From: Rheinheimera sp. UJ63
GTDB taxonomy: Bacteria; Pseudomonadota; Gammaproteobacteria; Enterobacterales; Alteromonadaceae
Length of the DNA: 64,000 bases
Assembly (NCBI RefSeq): GCF_021568285.1
Contig: NZ_JAKGTQ010000005.1
Span: 174,787-238,786, forward strand
Direction: 5' to 3'
Under the pieces are notes generated by a model that did no database searches, was not told where the DNA came from, and saw only the letters and a program-made list of their open reading frames with translations. The translations under genes and the position numbers were made by a program. This document shows, piece after piece, positions 36,481 through 45,695 of this stretch; the stretch's first letter is position 1; each line of letters starts with the position of its first letter.

Positions 36481-39400
36481 GACGGCCTCTTAAACGCGCA
36501 TACATTAAAGGAAGTAAAAATAAGGTGGTCAGCGTTGAAGTAATTAAACCGCCAATCACCACTATCGCCAGCGGTCGCTGAATTTCAGCTCCTGGCCCCG
36601 TGGCTAAGGCTAACGGGATCAATCCTAACATAGCCGTTGTTGCCGTCATCAAAATAGCCCGTAACCTATCGCCGGCGCCTGCTATAACCAACTCTTTAAT
36701 GTCGTTATAGCGTTCATCAATACTTTGAAAATGTGACAGCATCACCACACCATTAAGTACAGCCACCCCCAGTAGGGCAATAAAACCTACCGATGCAGGT
36801 ACCGATAAATATTCACCGCTAATAAACAACGCCAACACGCCCCCCATCAGGGCAAAAGGGATATTGGCATACACCAGCCCCGCAATCGCTAAAGAGCGAA
36901 AGGTGGTGAATAAAATCAGCACGATCACCAGCAAAACCACCGGCACGATCATGAGCAAGTTATTGGTTGCTCGTGCCTGATTCTCAAACTCACCGCCATA
37001 TTCAATGGTGTAACCACTGGGTAAACTAACCGCTTGGCCAATTTGCTGTTTTAACTCTTCAACAAAACTGACGATATCACGACCACTCACATTACTCGTG
37101 ACCACCGCAAAACGACTGCCATTTTCACGCTCAATTAAACTCGGGCCGAACTGCGTTTCAATGGTAGCGACACTCGCTAACGCGACCACACTGCCATTGG
37201 GCAAACTTACTGGCAAGGTCGCTAACTGTTCAAGATAACTCACTTGATTAGGTTGCTGGCTACTACTAAATAACAAGGGCGTTTTAATCTTACCATTGGT
37301 AATTTCACCCACCTGCAAACCATCAACAAAGATCCGTAAACGTCGAGACAACTCTTCGGTAGTAAGCTGATAACGCGCCGCAACCTCAGGCCGTAGCCGA
37401 ACATTCACAAATTCACCGCCATCAATAATGGTGGTTTGCACATCGACACTACCGCTCATTTGCTCAGTCGTGTGAGCAATGCTCTGTGCTAAATGACTGA
37501 GAGTTGCCACATCGTCACCAAACACTTTGACCGCAACATCGCCAGAAGTCCCAGTGAGCATTTCTGAAACACGCATCTGAATGGGCTGAGTAAAGTTGAA
37601 ATTAATCCCCGGATACTCTTGTAAAATAGTGCGGATTTTCTCGGTGAGCGCTTCTTTAGACGACACCTGCCAAGTTGTAGCGGGGTGCAATTGCATGAAC
37701 ATGTCGGTTTCATTTAAACCCATCGGATCCATCCCGAGTTCATCTGAACCGATGCGAGCAACAATTTGTTTTATTTCAGCTACATCACGCAAAAGCCGCT
37801 GGCTAATTTGGCCATCGACCGCTAAAGATTCGCTTAAACTCACGTCAGGATGCTTTTCAAGCTGTACGATTAAATCGCCTTCATCCATAACGGGCATAAA
37901 GGTTTTACCGACAAAGCTCGCCGTCAAGCCCGTCCCCATTACCAGCAGTAGCGCCATAATCAACCAAGGCGCAGGACGTTGGATAACCTTGGTTAAGGCG
38001 TGTTGATAGCGCTGTAATAGCCATTGCAAAAACTTCGGCGCAGGTTTATCCGACACTTTAATGAGACTTACCGCCAGTACGGGGATAACACACAAAGCAA
38101 TCACTAACGAAGCCAGCATGGCAAAGACAATAGTCATAGCGACAGGTGAAAACAATTTCCCCTCTAAACCTGTTAGCATTAACAAAGGGGCAAATACGAT
38201 GATCACAATCGCCGTACCCGCAATAACCGGTTTGGCGACCGCTAAGGTTGCGCGATATACGCGATGTGCTACTGGCGCATGACGTAATTGCTGACCTTGG
38301 CTAACAATGTTTTCTACCACCACCACCGCCGCATCCACCAACATGCCGATAGCAATAACAATACCGCCTAAAGACATTAAATTTGCGGTTAACCCAACTT
38401 GGTCCATGGCTAAAAAAGTGATCGCCACAGCCAAAGGGATCGCGATGGCAACCACTAAGGCCGCCCTAACATCTGCCAAAAAGATAAATAGCACCACGAT
38501 GACCAGCAATACCGCGGCAAACAAAGCTTCAAGAATGGTACTCACCGCCGTTTCAATTAAGGTCGCACGGTCATAAAACACATTGAGCTCACTCCCCTCT
38601 GGCAAGGTCATACTAATTTGATCCAATTTAGCTTTGACCGCGGCCACGACCTCACTGGTATTCGCCCCTTTCAAGGCGATAATCATCGCTTGTGCGGTTT
38701 CTTTGCCATTATGCGTCACACCACCAAAACGCGCTAAATGCCCTAGGCTCACTTCGCCTAATTGCGCGAGGGTAATCGGATTGCCATTCGCATCAGCTAT
38801 AGTTAGTTGGCTTAAATCAAAAGCATCCGTTAGTTTGCCCTCGGTGCGAATAACTAAGGTATTGGTACCGCTATTAATTCGGCCAACACTGCCATTCATA
38901 TGCTGCTGTTGTAACCAGCTAATTAAATGCTCTAAGCTTATTCCAGCTTGCTGTAAACGCACTAAATCTGGATTAAATTCATAGGTTTGTACATACCCCC
39001 CCATCGTTGCCACTTCGGCAACGCCAGGCACAGTGCGCAGCAGCGGTCGGATCTGCCAATCTAAAACATGCCGCCGCTCAGTTAACGATAAATTAGGATT
39101 GTTATAGCTGAACATAAAAATTTCGCTCAGCGGAGTACTCATTGGCGCCAGCCCACCTTCAGCGATATCTGGTAAGCTGCCCCAAACCCCAGCTAGACGT
39201 TCACTCACTTGTTGCCGAGCCCAGTAAATATCAGTACCTTCGGTAAAATCAATCGTAATAGAGGTAATGCCGTATTTGGTGGTTGAGCGCAAGATGCTTT
39301 GATTAGGGATCCCTAGCAACTCAGTTTCTATCGGCTGGGTAATTTGTGCTTCAACTTCGGCTGTCGTCATACCGGGTGCACGAATGATCAACTTGACCTG

Positions 39401-39532
39401 TGTGGGCGAAATATCGGGAAAAGCGTCTATCGGCAAGCGCTGCCACGCTTGCACCGCAAGCGCAATCACAAGCGCAGTAAGCGCCAGCACAAAGAGCTTT
39501 TGCGTTAAAATAAAACGTAATAATGCGGCCAT
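36467..39532 (-). CDS. Heavy-metal RND efflux pump (CusA/CzcA family)
   Basis: Inner-membrane HME-RND transporter of 1021 residues with 12 membrane segments. Family signs include FPDISPTQVKLIIRAPG, a KTFMPVMDEGDLIVQLEKHP stretch and LGMDPMGLNETDMFMQLHP. The helix-4 motif reads GGIVIAIGMLVDAAVVVVEN, of the VDAA type seen in CusA-like (Cu/Ag) and related pumps rather than the DFGxxxDGA of zinc-type CzcA. The gene begins 2 bases after the adaptor gene and overlaps the DUF3240 gene. The location opposite a copper receptor supports copper or silver as cargo, but the metal is not proven. Confidence 0.9.
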   Translation of the reverse strand: MAALLRFILTQKLFVLALTALVIALAVQAWQRLPIDAFPDISPTQVKLIIRAPGMTTAEVEAQITQPIETELLGIPNQSILRSTTKYGITSITIDFTEGTDIYWARQQVSERLAGVWGSLPDIAEGGLAPMSTPLSEIFMFSYNNPNLSLTERRHVLDWQIRPLLRTVPGVAEVATMGGYVQTYEFNPDLVRLQQAGISLEHLISWLQQQHMNGSVGRINSGTNTLVIRTEGKLTDAFDLSQLTIADANGNPITLAQLGEVSLGHLARFGGVTHNGKETAQAMIIALKGANTSEVVAAVKAKLDQISMTLPEGSELNVFYDRATLIETAVSTILEALFAAVLLVIVVLFIFLADVRAALVVAIAIPLAVAITFLAMDQVGLTANLMSLGGIVIAIGMLVDAAVVVVENIVSQGQQLRHAPVAHRVYRATLAVAKPVIAGTAIVIIVFAPLLMLTGLEGKLFSPVAMTIVFAMLASLVIALCVIPVLAVSLIKVSDKPAPKFLQWLLQRYQHALTKVIQRPAPWLIMALLLVMGTGLTASFVGKTFMPVMDEGDLIVQLEKHPDVSLSESLAVDGQISQRLLRDVAEIKQIVARIGSDELGMDPMGLNETDMFMQLHPATTWQVSSKEALTEKIRTILQEYPGINFNFTQPIQMRVSEMLTGTSGDVAVKVFGDDVATLSHLAQSIAHTTEQMSGSVDVQTTIIDGGEFVNVRLRPEVAARYQLTTEELSRRLRIFVDGLQVGEITNGKIKTPLLFSSSQQPNQVSYLEQLATLPVSLPNGSVVALASVATIETQFGPSLIERENGSRFAVVTSNVSGRDIVSFVEELKQQIGQAVSLPSGYTIEYGGEFENQARATNNLLMIVPVVLLVIVLILFTTFRSLAIAGLVYANIPFALMGGVLALFISGEYLSVPASVGFIALLGVAVLNGVVMLSHFQSIDERYNDIKELVIAGAGDRLRAILMTATTAMLGLIPLALATGPGAEIQRPLAIVVIGGLITSTLTTLFLLPLMYARLRGRHDRT

Positions 39533-39534
39533 AC

Positions 39535-40572
39535 TTATTCGCCTCCTAAACCTAAGTAATGGCCGTACACCGCACTTACTGATTGAATTAGTACCTGATC
39601 GGCGGGGGCTAACGCCTCACTCTGCACCCAAAAAGCACCTGCATCTTTGCCTAAAATTGACACTGGCACTAAACGCAAGCTGTTAGCACTTTTTAACCAA
39701 AGATGCTGCTGACTATGATGGCGAACAATTGCGCTAGTGGGGACACGATATACCGCCTGCGCATAAACTGGCGTAACATTAAGTTGTTGCTGCCAATTAA
39801 GTTGGCAAGCCGATTCACTCGCCACGGGTGCCGTCCACCAACGGCGCGCAAAGCCTTCGCTTACTGCTTCAAAGCGCTCAATTGCCAGCTGACAATTTGC
39901 AAAACGTATCGCACTGGGTTGAAAGGGTTGCTCGACGGAGGTTCCTGTCAAGCGCAGCTGTGCCTGATCCAAGATGCTAAATAACACAGGCTCCGACGCA
40001 TCAGCACTTAACACTAAACCGGCGGTTGGCGCGGTGAGGATAATACTTGAATGATCAGCACTTACTTGGCTAATCCGTTCATAAAAATGATCTAAATGTT
40101 CAAATTCCAGCATCGCGGCCTGATAGGCCAAGCTTATTTCTTGCCATGCACTGGCTCCAATGGCTTTTTGTTTGAACAACTGTTGATTATCGTCATAACG
40201 CTTTTTAACTAATTGAAAATAACTTTTACGCGCATCATATTCTGTTAAAAAATGATGCACTTCGCTTCCGGCTAACTGCATTACCGGCTGGCCAGCCTCG
40301 ACCACGCTGCCGGGCTGAGCTAACCACGTCATCTCAGCGATTTCAATCATTCGACCAACCGGCCGAGCACTGCCAGTGTAAGCACTGGCTTGCGCCAACA
40401 AAGGCTGCCCCGCGAAATCGCTAACAAGGCTCACCTCTGCATAACGCAAGTTTAATGCCCCTAACGCTGAAATGGTCACTTCTGCCGGTTCTGATTGGGC
40501 AACACTTTGCCCACTAAGTACCAATAACACACTGATGGCTGCCCTTTGACATCCTTTGGAAAATACATTCAT
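39535..40572 (-). CDS. Heavy-metal efflux periplasmic adaptor (CusB/CzcB-like)
   Basis: Membrane-fusion protein of 345 residues with a signal peptide (ISVLLVLSGQSVAQ). It shows a beta-barrel and lipoyl half (PVGRMIEIAEMTWLAQPGSVVEAGQPVMQL), a coiled-coil hairpin (about 105-165) and a C-terminal half with PTSAIVRHHSQQHLWL. It is shorter than typical CzcB proteins and lacks a His-rich N-terminus. The start overlaps the OMF gene stop by 4 bases and the pump gene starts 2 bases after its stop, so the operon is translationally coupled. Confidence 0.85.
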   Translation of the reverse strand: MNVFSKGCQRAAISVLLVLSGQSVAQSEPAEVTISALGALNLRYAEVSLVSDFAGQPLLAQASAYTGSARPVGRMIEIAEMTWLAQPGSVVEAGQPVMQLAGSEVHHFLTEYDARKSYFQLVKKRYDDNQQLFKQKAIGASAWQEISLAYQAAMLEFEHLDHFYERISQVSADHSSIILTAPTAGLVLSADASEPVLFSILDQAQLRLTGTSVEQPFQPSAIRFANCQLAIERFEAVSEGFARRWWTAPVASESACQLNWQQQLNVTPVYAQAVYRVPTSAIVRHHSQQHLWLKSANSLRLVPVSILGKDAGAFWVQSEALAPADQVLIQSVSAVYGHYLGLGGE

Positions 40573-41768
40573 AACATCACTCCGGCAGTTTGATTTAATT
40601 TGGCGATACTGGCTTGTACTTGTATTTCTAATAGCACAAGTTGCAACTCGGCCTGCAACAGTTGCTGCAGCCGCTGCTGTGCCACATCAGCGTTAATTTC
40701 TTGGCGTTCTAGTAATAACAACAAACTGGCTTTTGCTTGCCGGCGCAAGGCTTCGTCATTTTTTAAAAGGGCTAACTGCGCTTGTTGTGTCTTTAGCTCG
40801 GCTCGTGCGGCGTTGTGCTGCTGTTCAATTTCACGCTGTGAATCACTGTAATCATTGAGCCATTGCTGATAGTCCAACTGAAAAGTACTATTCGCCAACT
40901 GGTTTGTTTGCTCGCCAATAGTTAAAGGAATATCCAGCTGCAGACCTATCTGATTATCGTTTTGCTCAGCATTGTTAACACGTTTTACCCGTGTGGTTAA
41001 TTGCCAAGCGCTATTGGCTGGAGAGTTTGCTTGTTGCTGTAATTGCAACTGTTGCTCTTGCAGTAACAACAACTGTAAACGAGGATGCTGTACTAACTGA
41101 AAATCAGCCGTAGGCTCTTCTGCAGTCATATTAGGCAAGTTAGCCTGCCCCGTTAATTGCTGTAACTGTTGCTGCGCAATCAGTAATCTGGCGGCACTAT
41201 TTAACTGCTCTAATGCCAGCTCTGTCGCACCTTGTTGATACAAGTATTGATGATAACTTTGCATTTCACTTGCTTGCCCAGGGCTACGCAATTTTTTGAT
41301 AAAACGCTGATAAATATCCAATTGCTCGGTTAAGAGTTGTTGTCTTTTTCGTTCTAATACGATTTGCCATACCGTATCGCGAACTAAGCCACTGGCAAAC
41401 CAACGACGGTATGAAAGTAAACTGGCTGTCAGGCGTTGCTGATTATCTAACACATCATTGTCTAAGCGCACTCGACTAGGACTTTTTAAGGGGAGATTGA
41501 GCGCTAACTCGATCTCATCACTGCCACCTTTACTTCTGCTGTTCAGCAACCCTGCAGATAGCACCGGCGCATCCGTCAGCCACGTTGAGATCCAAGGCGC
41601 AGGTTGATGCAGTGCTTGACGCTGTAGCCTTTGTTCAGCGGCATCCGTTAATTGACTTAACGAAGACACCGGCTGTAACTCTGTTGACAGCGTTTGCGCA
41701 ATACCATGACGTGGCAACATCACCAACAACGCAACACAACAACCCAATAACGGTATGACAATCTTCAT
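40569..41768 (-). CDS. Outer-membrane efflux channel (CusC/CzcC-like, TolC superfamily)
   Basis: Outer-membrane factor of 399 residues, somewhat short for the family. It has a signal peptide (MKIVIPLLGCCVALLVMLPRHGIAQ) and very Gln/Leu-rich helical repeats, as expected for the periplasmic tunnel, with no strong motif. ATG 41768 is chosen because AGAGG lies 8 bases upstream; another ATG six codons earlier has the ribosome-like sequence too close. It is the first gene of the RND operon, 63 bases downstream of the LTA-synthase-like gene on the same strand, so readthrough from it is possible. Confidence 0.82.
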   Translation of the reverse strand: MKIVIPLLGCCVALLVMLPRHGIAQTLSTELQPVSSLSQLTDAAEQRLQRQALHQPAPWISTWLTDAPVLSAGLLNSRSKGGSDEIELALNLPLKSPSRVRLDNDVLDNQQRLTASLLSYRRWFASGLVRDTVWQIVLERKRQQLLTEQLDIYQRFIKKLRSPGQASEMQSYHQYLYQQGATELALEQLNSAARLLIAQQQLQQLTGQANLPNMTAEEPTADFQLVQHPRLQLLLLQEQQLQLQQQANSPANSAWQLTTRVKRVNNAEQNDNQIGLQLDIPLTIGEQTNQLANSTFQLDYQQWLNDYSDSQREIEQQHNAARAELKTQQAQLALLKNDEALRRQAKASLLLLLERQEINADVAQQRLQQLLQAELQLVLLEIQVQASIAKLNQTAGVML

Positions 41769-41831
41769 GAGAGCACCTCTATGCATCCTTCCTTGTTAAT
41801 TCATCATTTGAGCAAAGCGTGCATTTCAATT

Positions 41832-43814
41832 TCACTCCAAAGCCTGCTTCAGTCGGTAGCGCTGCTCGCGATACAACCACGAAGGTAATAACACTTCGGC
41901 TAACGCTTTGTTTTTTGTTTTTGCCGCCACTGCGCTATCGCTGAGTGTCAGCCGTTTTTGTTCAAAATCGTAATACCCACTCACCGCTTGGCCATCGGGC
42001 TTTAAAATGGTGATGTTCGGGCTGGCATCTGGTTGTTGCTGCAACAGCGCAAAATACTGATCAAATTGTAATAAAGCCCGGCCTGGCGTCTCAGCATCAC
42101 GACTAAAATCGCGCCCCAGCAAAGGTGTTTCTGCGCTGATACCCAGTAACGATAATAACGTGGGCGCTAAATCAATTTGACTGGCCAACGCACTGATTTT
42201 TTGTGGTTGAATATCGGCGCCCAAAATCAGTGCTGGAATATGAAACTTATCAACCGGAACCAAGCTATTACCATAAACCCGATTGTCATGATCAGCGACA
42301 ATTAAAAACACGGTATTTTGCCAATACGCCTGCTTTTTAGCCTCGGCAATAAATTTACCCAAAGCATAATCGGCATATTTCACGGCGTTATTCACCGTTG
42401 CTTTCGGTTGCTCATGCAACGCAATACGATCATCCGGAAACTCAAAGGGTTCATGATTCGATGAGGTAAAAATTAAACTAAAGAACGGCTTATCTTGCTG
42501 TGCCAACTCGGCTAAACGGCTTGCTGCTGCCGTAAACAGATCTTCATCACTTGCGCCCCAACTTCCCACAAATTGTGGATGAATCATTTTGGGGAAATCT
42601 ATTACCTCATTGAAACCATTACCGGTAAAGAAGCTACGCATATTGTCAAAATGCGACTCACCGCCATAAACAAAATTCGTATGGTAACCTTGCTGCGACA
42701 AGGTACTGGCGAGGGTATAAAAGTTTTGTTGTGCTGCCGAAAGCTTCACCACACTTTGTGCTGGTGTCGGCGCAAAACCGGCGACAACCGCCTCAATGCC
42801 TCGAACCGAACGGGTACCGGTGGCATACATTTGCTCAAACCACCAACCTTGCTCTTTTAATTTAGCAAGCTCAGGGGTAACGGCTACGCCGCCTAACGGC
42901 TCAACGAACGTTGCGCCCAAACTCTCTTCTAAAATAATCACCAAATTAAGTGGCCGCGCTTTGGCTTGCACCGGTGTGCGCAGTGCCATTGTGGGTAACT
43001 CAGCATCAGTAAATTGCAACGCGTGTAGCCATGGCCAATCTAAAGCTAATTGCAACATGTCTTGCTCGGTTAGGGTGCCATAAATCTCACTAGAGCGCGC
43101 TTCGTGCTTTAAACTATAAAGGGCATAGATCACCGAATAAGGCGAATTAATCACTAACGAATTAACCATGGCATCACCGGTAATGGCGAACAGCGCAGGG
43201 TTAGCCGGCCGATGTTCGGTGGTTGAACGAATGGCGGCAAAAACCAAAAACACCACGAACGGCCAGCTCAGCAACAAGGTTCGCGTATGTTGATAAGGTC
43301 GCATCTTGGCGGATACACGCCTAAGCCATTGATTAATAAGCCACAACAATAAAGCCATAGCCATTAAGCCGCCCACGAACATCAAGCGAAAACCCTGCCA
43401 TAAGGTGCTGAAAACTTCTTTTGGGTATTTTAAGTATTCGATGTAAAGCCGGTTCGGACGCACATCATATTGCAAGATAAATTGTGGTGTAGACACCTCT
43501 AACAAAATCACTAAAGCAAAACCCAACAACACCCAGTAATGGCTTAAATTGCGCCAAATATGAATAGTGCGAGCATGTGCTAGCAAGGGTAAAAACAACA
43601 TGGGTAGCGCCAACCATATACCGGCAAAGATCAAATCAGCCCTAACACCTTGCAGCAAAATACGGCTTAACTCACCAGTTGCTAATACGCGTTCGTACTG
43701 CCAAAAAACCAACCCCAAACGATTAGCCGACAACAACAACAGCACCCCAGCGAGTAACACCAGATACTGTAAATAAGGCCCGCTTAGGCGAATCAACCGT
43801 TCAGTTTTTTGCAT
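41832..43814 (-). CDS. LTA synthase family phosphoglycerol-transferase-like sulfatase
   Basis: Membrane enzyme of 660 residues: five N-terminal transmembrane segments (about 10-200) and a periplasmic alkaline-phosphatase-superfamily domain. Active-site strands are LVIILEESLGATFVEPLGG, TGTRSVRGIEAV, SLIFTSSNHEPFEFP and LIVADHDNRVYG, containing the expected metal-binding Glu, Ser/Thr, Asp and His. In Gram-negative bacteria such proteins transfer phosphoglycerol or phosphoethanolamine groups to glycans or lipids of the envelope. ATG 43814 gives the conserved N-terminus; a GTG 14 codons upstream is possible. An 8-bp palindrome lies just upstream. Confidence 0.85.
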   Translation of the reverse strand: MQKTERLIRLSGPYLQYLVLLAGVLLLLSANRLGLVFWQYERVLATGELSRILLQGVRADLIFAGIWLALPMLFLPLLAHARTIHIWRNLSHYWVLLGFALVILLEVSTPQFILQYDVRPNRLYIEYLKYPKEVFSTLWQGFRLMFVGGLMAMALLLWLINQWLRRVSAKMRPYQHTRTLLLSWPFVVFLVFAAIRSTTEHRPANPALFAITGDAMVNSLVINSPYSVIYALYSLKHEARSSEIYGTLTEQDMLQLALDWPWLHALQFTDAELPTMALRTPVQAKARPLNLVIILEESLGATFVEPLGGVAVTPELAKLKEQGWWFEQMYATGTRSVRGIEAVVAGFAPTPAQSVVKLSAAQQNFYTLASTLSQQGYHTNFVYGGESHFDNMRSFFTGNGFNEVIDFPKMIHPQFVGSWGASDEDLFTAAASRLAELAQQDKPFFSLIFTSSNHEPFEFPDDRIALHEQPKATVNNAVKYADYALGKFIAEAKKQAYWQNTVFLIVADHDNRVYGNSLVPVDKFHIPALILGADIQPQKISALASQIDLAPTLLSLLGISAETPLLGRDFSRDAETPGRALLQFDQYFALLQQQPDASPNITILKPDGQAVSGYYDFEQKRLTLSDSAVAAKTKNKALAEVLLPSWLYREQRYRLKQALE

Positions 43815-43859
43815 AAATGATATTCCGCACAATGTATTAGGCGAAATAATAACCACTTA

Positions 43860-43880
43860 AGCTTAAGTCATTCTTAAGCT
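43860..43880. promoter_or_regulatory. Perfect palindrome upstream of the LTA-synthase-like gene
   Basis: AGCTTAAG (43860-43867), 5-base spacer, CTTAAGCT (43873-43880). It lies 46 bases before the chosen start codon and has no T tract, so an operator is more likely than a terminator. The cognate regulator is unknown. Confidence 0.5.
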
Positions 43881-44140
43881 AGGCCTGCATTATTCTGAAC
43901 AAAAAAAGTGCATAGAACAGTGCGTACAGGGCCACTTAACATCATGGCGGCATGGCTATAGAGTGACGATCGTTGTTTTGAATGTGAAAGATGATAAAGC
44001 GATGCAACGGCTATATTTTTGTTTAATTTAGTCTATACTCATATAACAATCACTTCTAATGTATGTGTCGATGAACTTATGTTGCTTGCAGCGGCGCACT
44101 CATTCGAAAATTAACTCATTGAGGTTAAAGTGAGGCAGCG
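43881..44140. other. Intergenic stretch without recognisable gene
   Basis: AT-rich upstream part, with a TATACT -10-like element at 44034-44039 lacking a good -35. No conserved coding frame is visible on either strand. It probably contains the promoter for the DUF2892 gene. Confidence 0.35.
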
Positions 44141-44230
44141 ATGAAGTCGTGCCCGTCATTTCTACCTGACCGTTGTGGGCTGCATCCAACGCTGGCAGAC
44201 ATGAAGCACCAGACAGGCTATGCTGAGTAA
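44141..44230 (+). CDS. Possible 29-residue small ORF upstream of the DUF2892 gene
   Basis: ATG at 44141 follows GAGG with 5-base spacing, and the frame ends at TAA 44228-44230, 29 bases before the next start. The peptide has two Cys and no hydrophobic segment (MKSCPSFLPDRCGLHP...). It could be a leader peptide or a chance frame. There is no homology that I recognise. Confidence 0.2.
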   Translation: MKSCPSFLPDRCGLHPTLADMKHQTGYAE

Positions 44231-44259
44231 CCCCTAACTTGAATTGAACGGAGTAGCAA

Positions 44260-44448
44260 ATGAAAGCAAACGTAGGCTCGCTGGATAAAACACTGAGAAT
44301 TATCGCTGGGATATTGCTGATTGCGCTCGCGGCAACCGGTTATATTGGTGTTTGGGGTTGGATTGGTGTGGTGCCGCTAGCCACCGGTTTATTTAACTTT
44401 TGCCCACTTTACAGTTTGATTGGCATTAAAACCTGTAAGATTCCGTAA
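44260..44448 (+). CDS. DUF2892 small inner-membrane protein
   Basis: Protein of 62 residues matching the DUF2892 pattern: N-terminal MKANVGSLDKTLRIIAG, two hydrophobic segments (IAGILLIALAATGYIG and WIGVVPLATGLF) and the end NFCPLYSLIGIKTC with two conserved cysteines. Related domains occur at the end of rhodanese YgaP. The function is unknown, though a link to sulfur or metal handling is often suggested. A GGAG ribosome site lies 7-8 bases upstream, and a structured terminator follows. Confidence 0.85.
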   Translation: MKANVGSLDKTLRIIAGILLIALAATGYIGVWGWIGVVPLATGLFNFCPLYSLIGIKTCKIP

Positions 44449-44481
44449 GCTAAAAACGATAAGGGCACCTGAATATCCTAC

Positions 44482-44531
44482 GTTATTTAAGCCTTAAATA
44501 ACCTGATTTATCAGGGCGTTTTAAGGCTTTT
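44482..44531 (+). terminator. Compound terminator with two alternative hairpins
   Basis: Hairpin A pairs GTTATTTAA (44482-44490) with TTAAATAAC (44494-44502). Hairpin B pairs GCCTTAAA (44491-44498) with TTTAAGGC (44520-44527), enclosing CCTGA/TCAGG (44502-44506/44511-44515), and is followed by TTTT. A and B share bases and exclude one another. Confidence 0.7.
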
Positions 44532-44554
44532 AAGTTAGCTCTGCTTGATTAACG

Positions 44555-44680
44555 CTATCGCTGGCACGACGCCGACAAGCGAGGATCATGCGTTACTAAC
44601 AATACCGCACAACCGCGTTGCTCATTCACCTTGCAGAACAGCGCAGTAGGCATATCGAGGATGCCGGTCGGTTCATCAGC
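44555..44680 (-). pseudogene. Remnant of an ABC-transporter ATPase (LolD/YbbA type)
   Basis: The minus strand encodes ADEPTGILD, the Walker B and D-loop of a LolD/MacB-type ATPase (usually ADEPTGNLD), and 19 residues later LLVTHDPRLSASCQR, the H-loop region, ending at TAG. Upstream the frame is closed by stops within about 10 codons and runs into the cyclase gene. The segment between D-loop and H-loop is a few residues shorter than usual, so an internal deletion is likely. Walker A and signature regions are absent. It cannot be a working protein and is best read as the decayed 3' end of a lost gene. Confidence 0.75.
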
Positions 44681-44714
44681 TCACAACTAAGCCGATAACC
44701 AGCGCATAATATTG

Positions 44715-45695
44715 TTACTGATCGTGCTCTGTACTTACGCGATTACGACCATGCGTTTTAGCATGGTACAGTGCACTATCTGCGCGTTGGTAAATACTCT
44801 TTTTGGTATCCGCGTCAGCCACTAAGGCAATGCCAAAACTGGCGGTGATGGTAAAGGCAAAACCACTGATTTGTTCAATACTGCTGCGATGTCGTTCTGC
44901 GGCAATGCGAGCGGCAGCCAGATCGGTGTCGGGCAATAAAATGGCAAACTCTTCGCCACCAATGCGTACCAAAATATCAATTTCGCGAATATGCTGGCGC
45001 AGTTGTTGCGACAAGGCTTGCAACACGGTATCGCCCATCGCATGGCCGTGAATATCATTGATGGTTTTAAAAAAGTCGATATCCACTAAAATTAAAGCAA
45101 ATTGCTGCTGGTTACGTTGATATTGGGCAAGCAATAGATCCAGTTGCGCCTCATAAAACCGTCGATTAAATAACCCAGTTAACGCATCGGTCACCGACAG
45201 CGTTTCTAAGCCCGAATTCAGTATAAGTAGCTCTTGATGCTTCGCCAACAATTCACTTTGCGCTAACTGCAACTGCTGATTAAGATCATCTTTTTCTGCA
45301 TTCGCTTGTTCGGCTTTGCGTCGTTCGGCGAGTAATTGTTCTTCAATAAGCTGCCGGCGTAACATGCGCAGCACGACAAATACATAATAATCCTGATCCT
45401 GCTGTTGCACGCGGTGGGCGTTAACCATTACGGGTAAATCGCGACCATTGGCCTGTTTTAATATGATCAATTTTTCTTCAATCTGCCCGTTGGTTTGTAA
45501 TGTGGGCAGTATATGCCCGAGATAGATTAACTTCGTAGCCGGGGTAAAGACTCGGGTTACCGTATTATGCAACAACTGTTGCTGCGGATAACCCAGCCAA
45601 TCACAAAACAAGGCATTTACTTGTTGGATGGTATTTTTTTGGTCCAGCAGCATAATGCCGCAAGGCAACGATGCCAGCTCGAGACTAACACTCAC
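44715..45695 (-). CDS. PAS-GGDEF diguanylate cyclase partnered with an RsbQ-like hydrolase
   Basis: Cytoplasmic protein of 326 residues: PAS domain (about 1-110, LPCGIMLLDQKNTIQQVNALF), a coiled coil (about 120-160) and GGDEF (about 165-325). The active-site loop is GGEEF, with the I-site REID five residues before it, so active, product-inhibited c-di-GMP synthesis is expected. GTG 45695 is chosen because AAGGA lies 8 bases upstream; the reading frame extends further but into the hydrolase gene. It overlaps the hydrolase gene end by 11 bases, so the two are translated together. In Bacillus, RsbQ works on the PAS domain of RsbP; here the output domain would be a cyclase. Confidence 0.9.
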   Translation of the reverse strand: MSVSLELASLPCGIMLLDQKNTIQQVNALFCDWLGYPQQQLLHNTVTRVFTPATKLIYLGHILPTLQTNGQIEEKLIILKQANGRDLPVMVNAHRVQQQDQDYYVFVVLRMLRRQLIEEQLLAERRKAEQANAEKDDLNQQLQLAQSELLAKHQELLILNSGLETLSVTDALTGLFNRRFYEAQLDLLLAQYQRNQQQFALILVDIDFFKTINDIHGHAMGDTVLQALSQQLRQHIREIDILVRIGGEEFAILLPDTDLAAARIAAERHRSSIEQISGFAFTITASFGIALVADADTKKSIYQRADSALYHAKTHGRNRVSTEHDQ

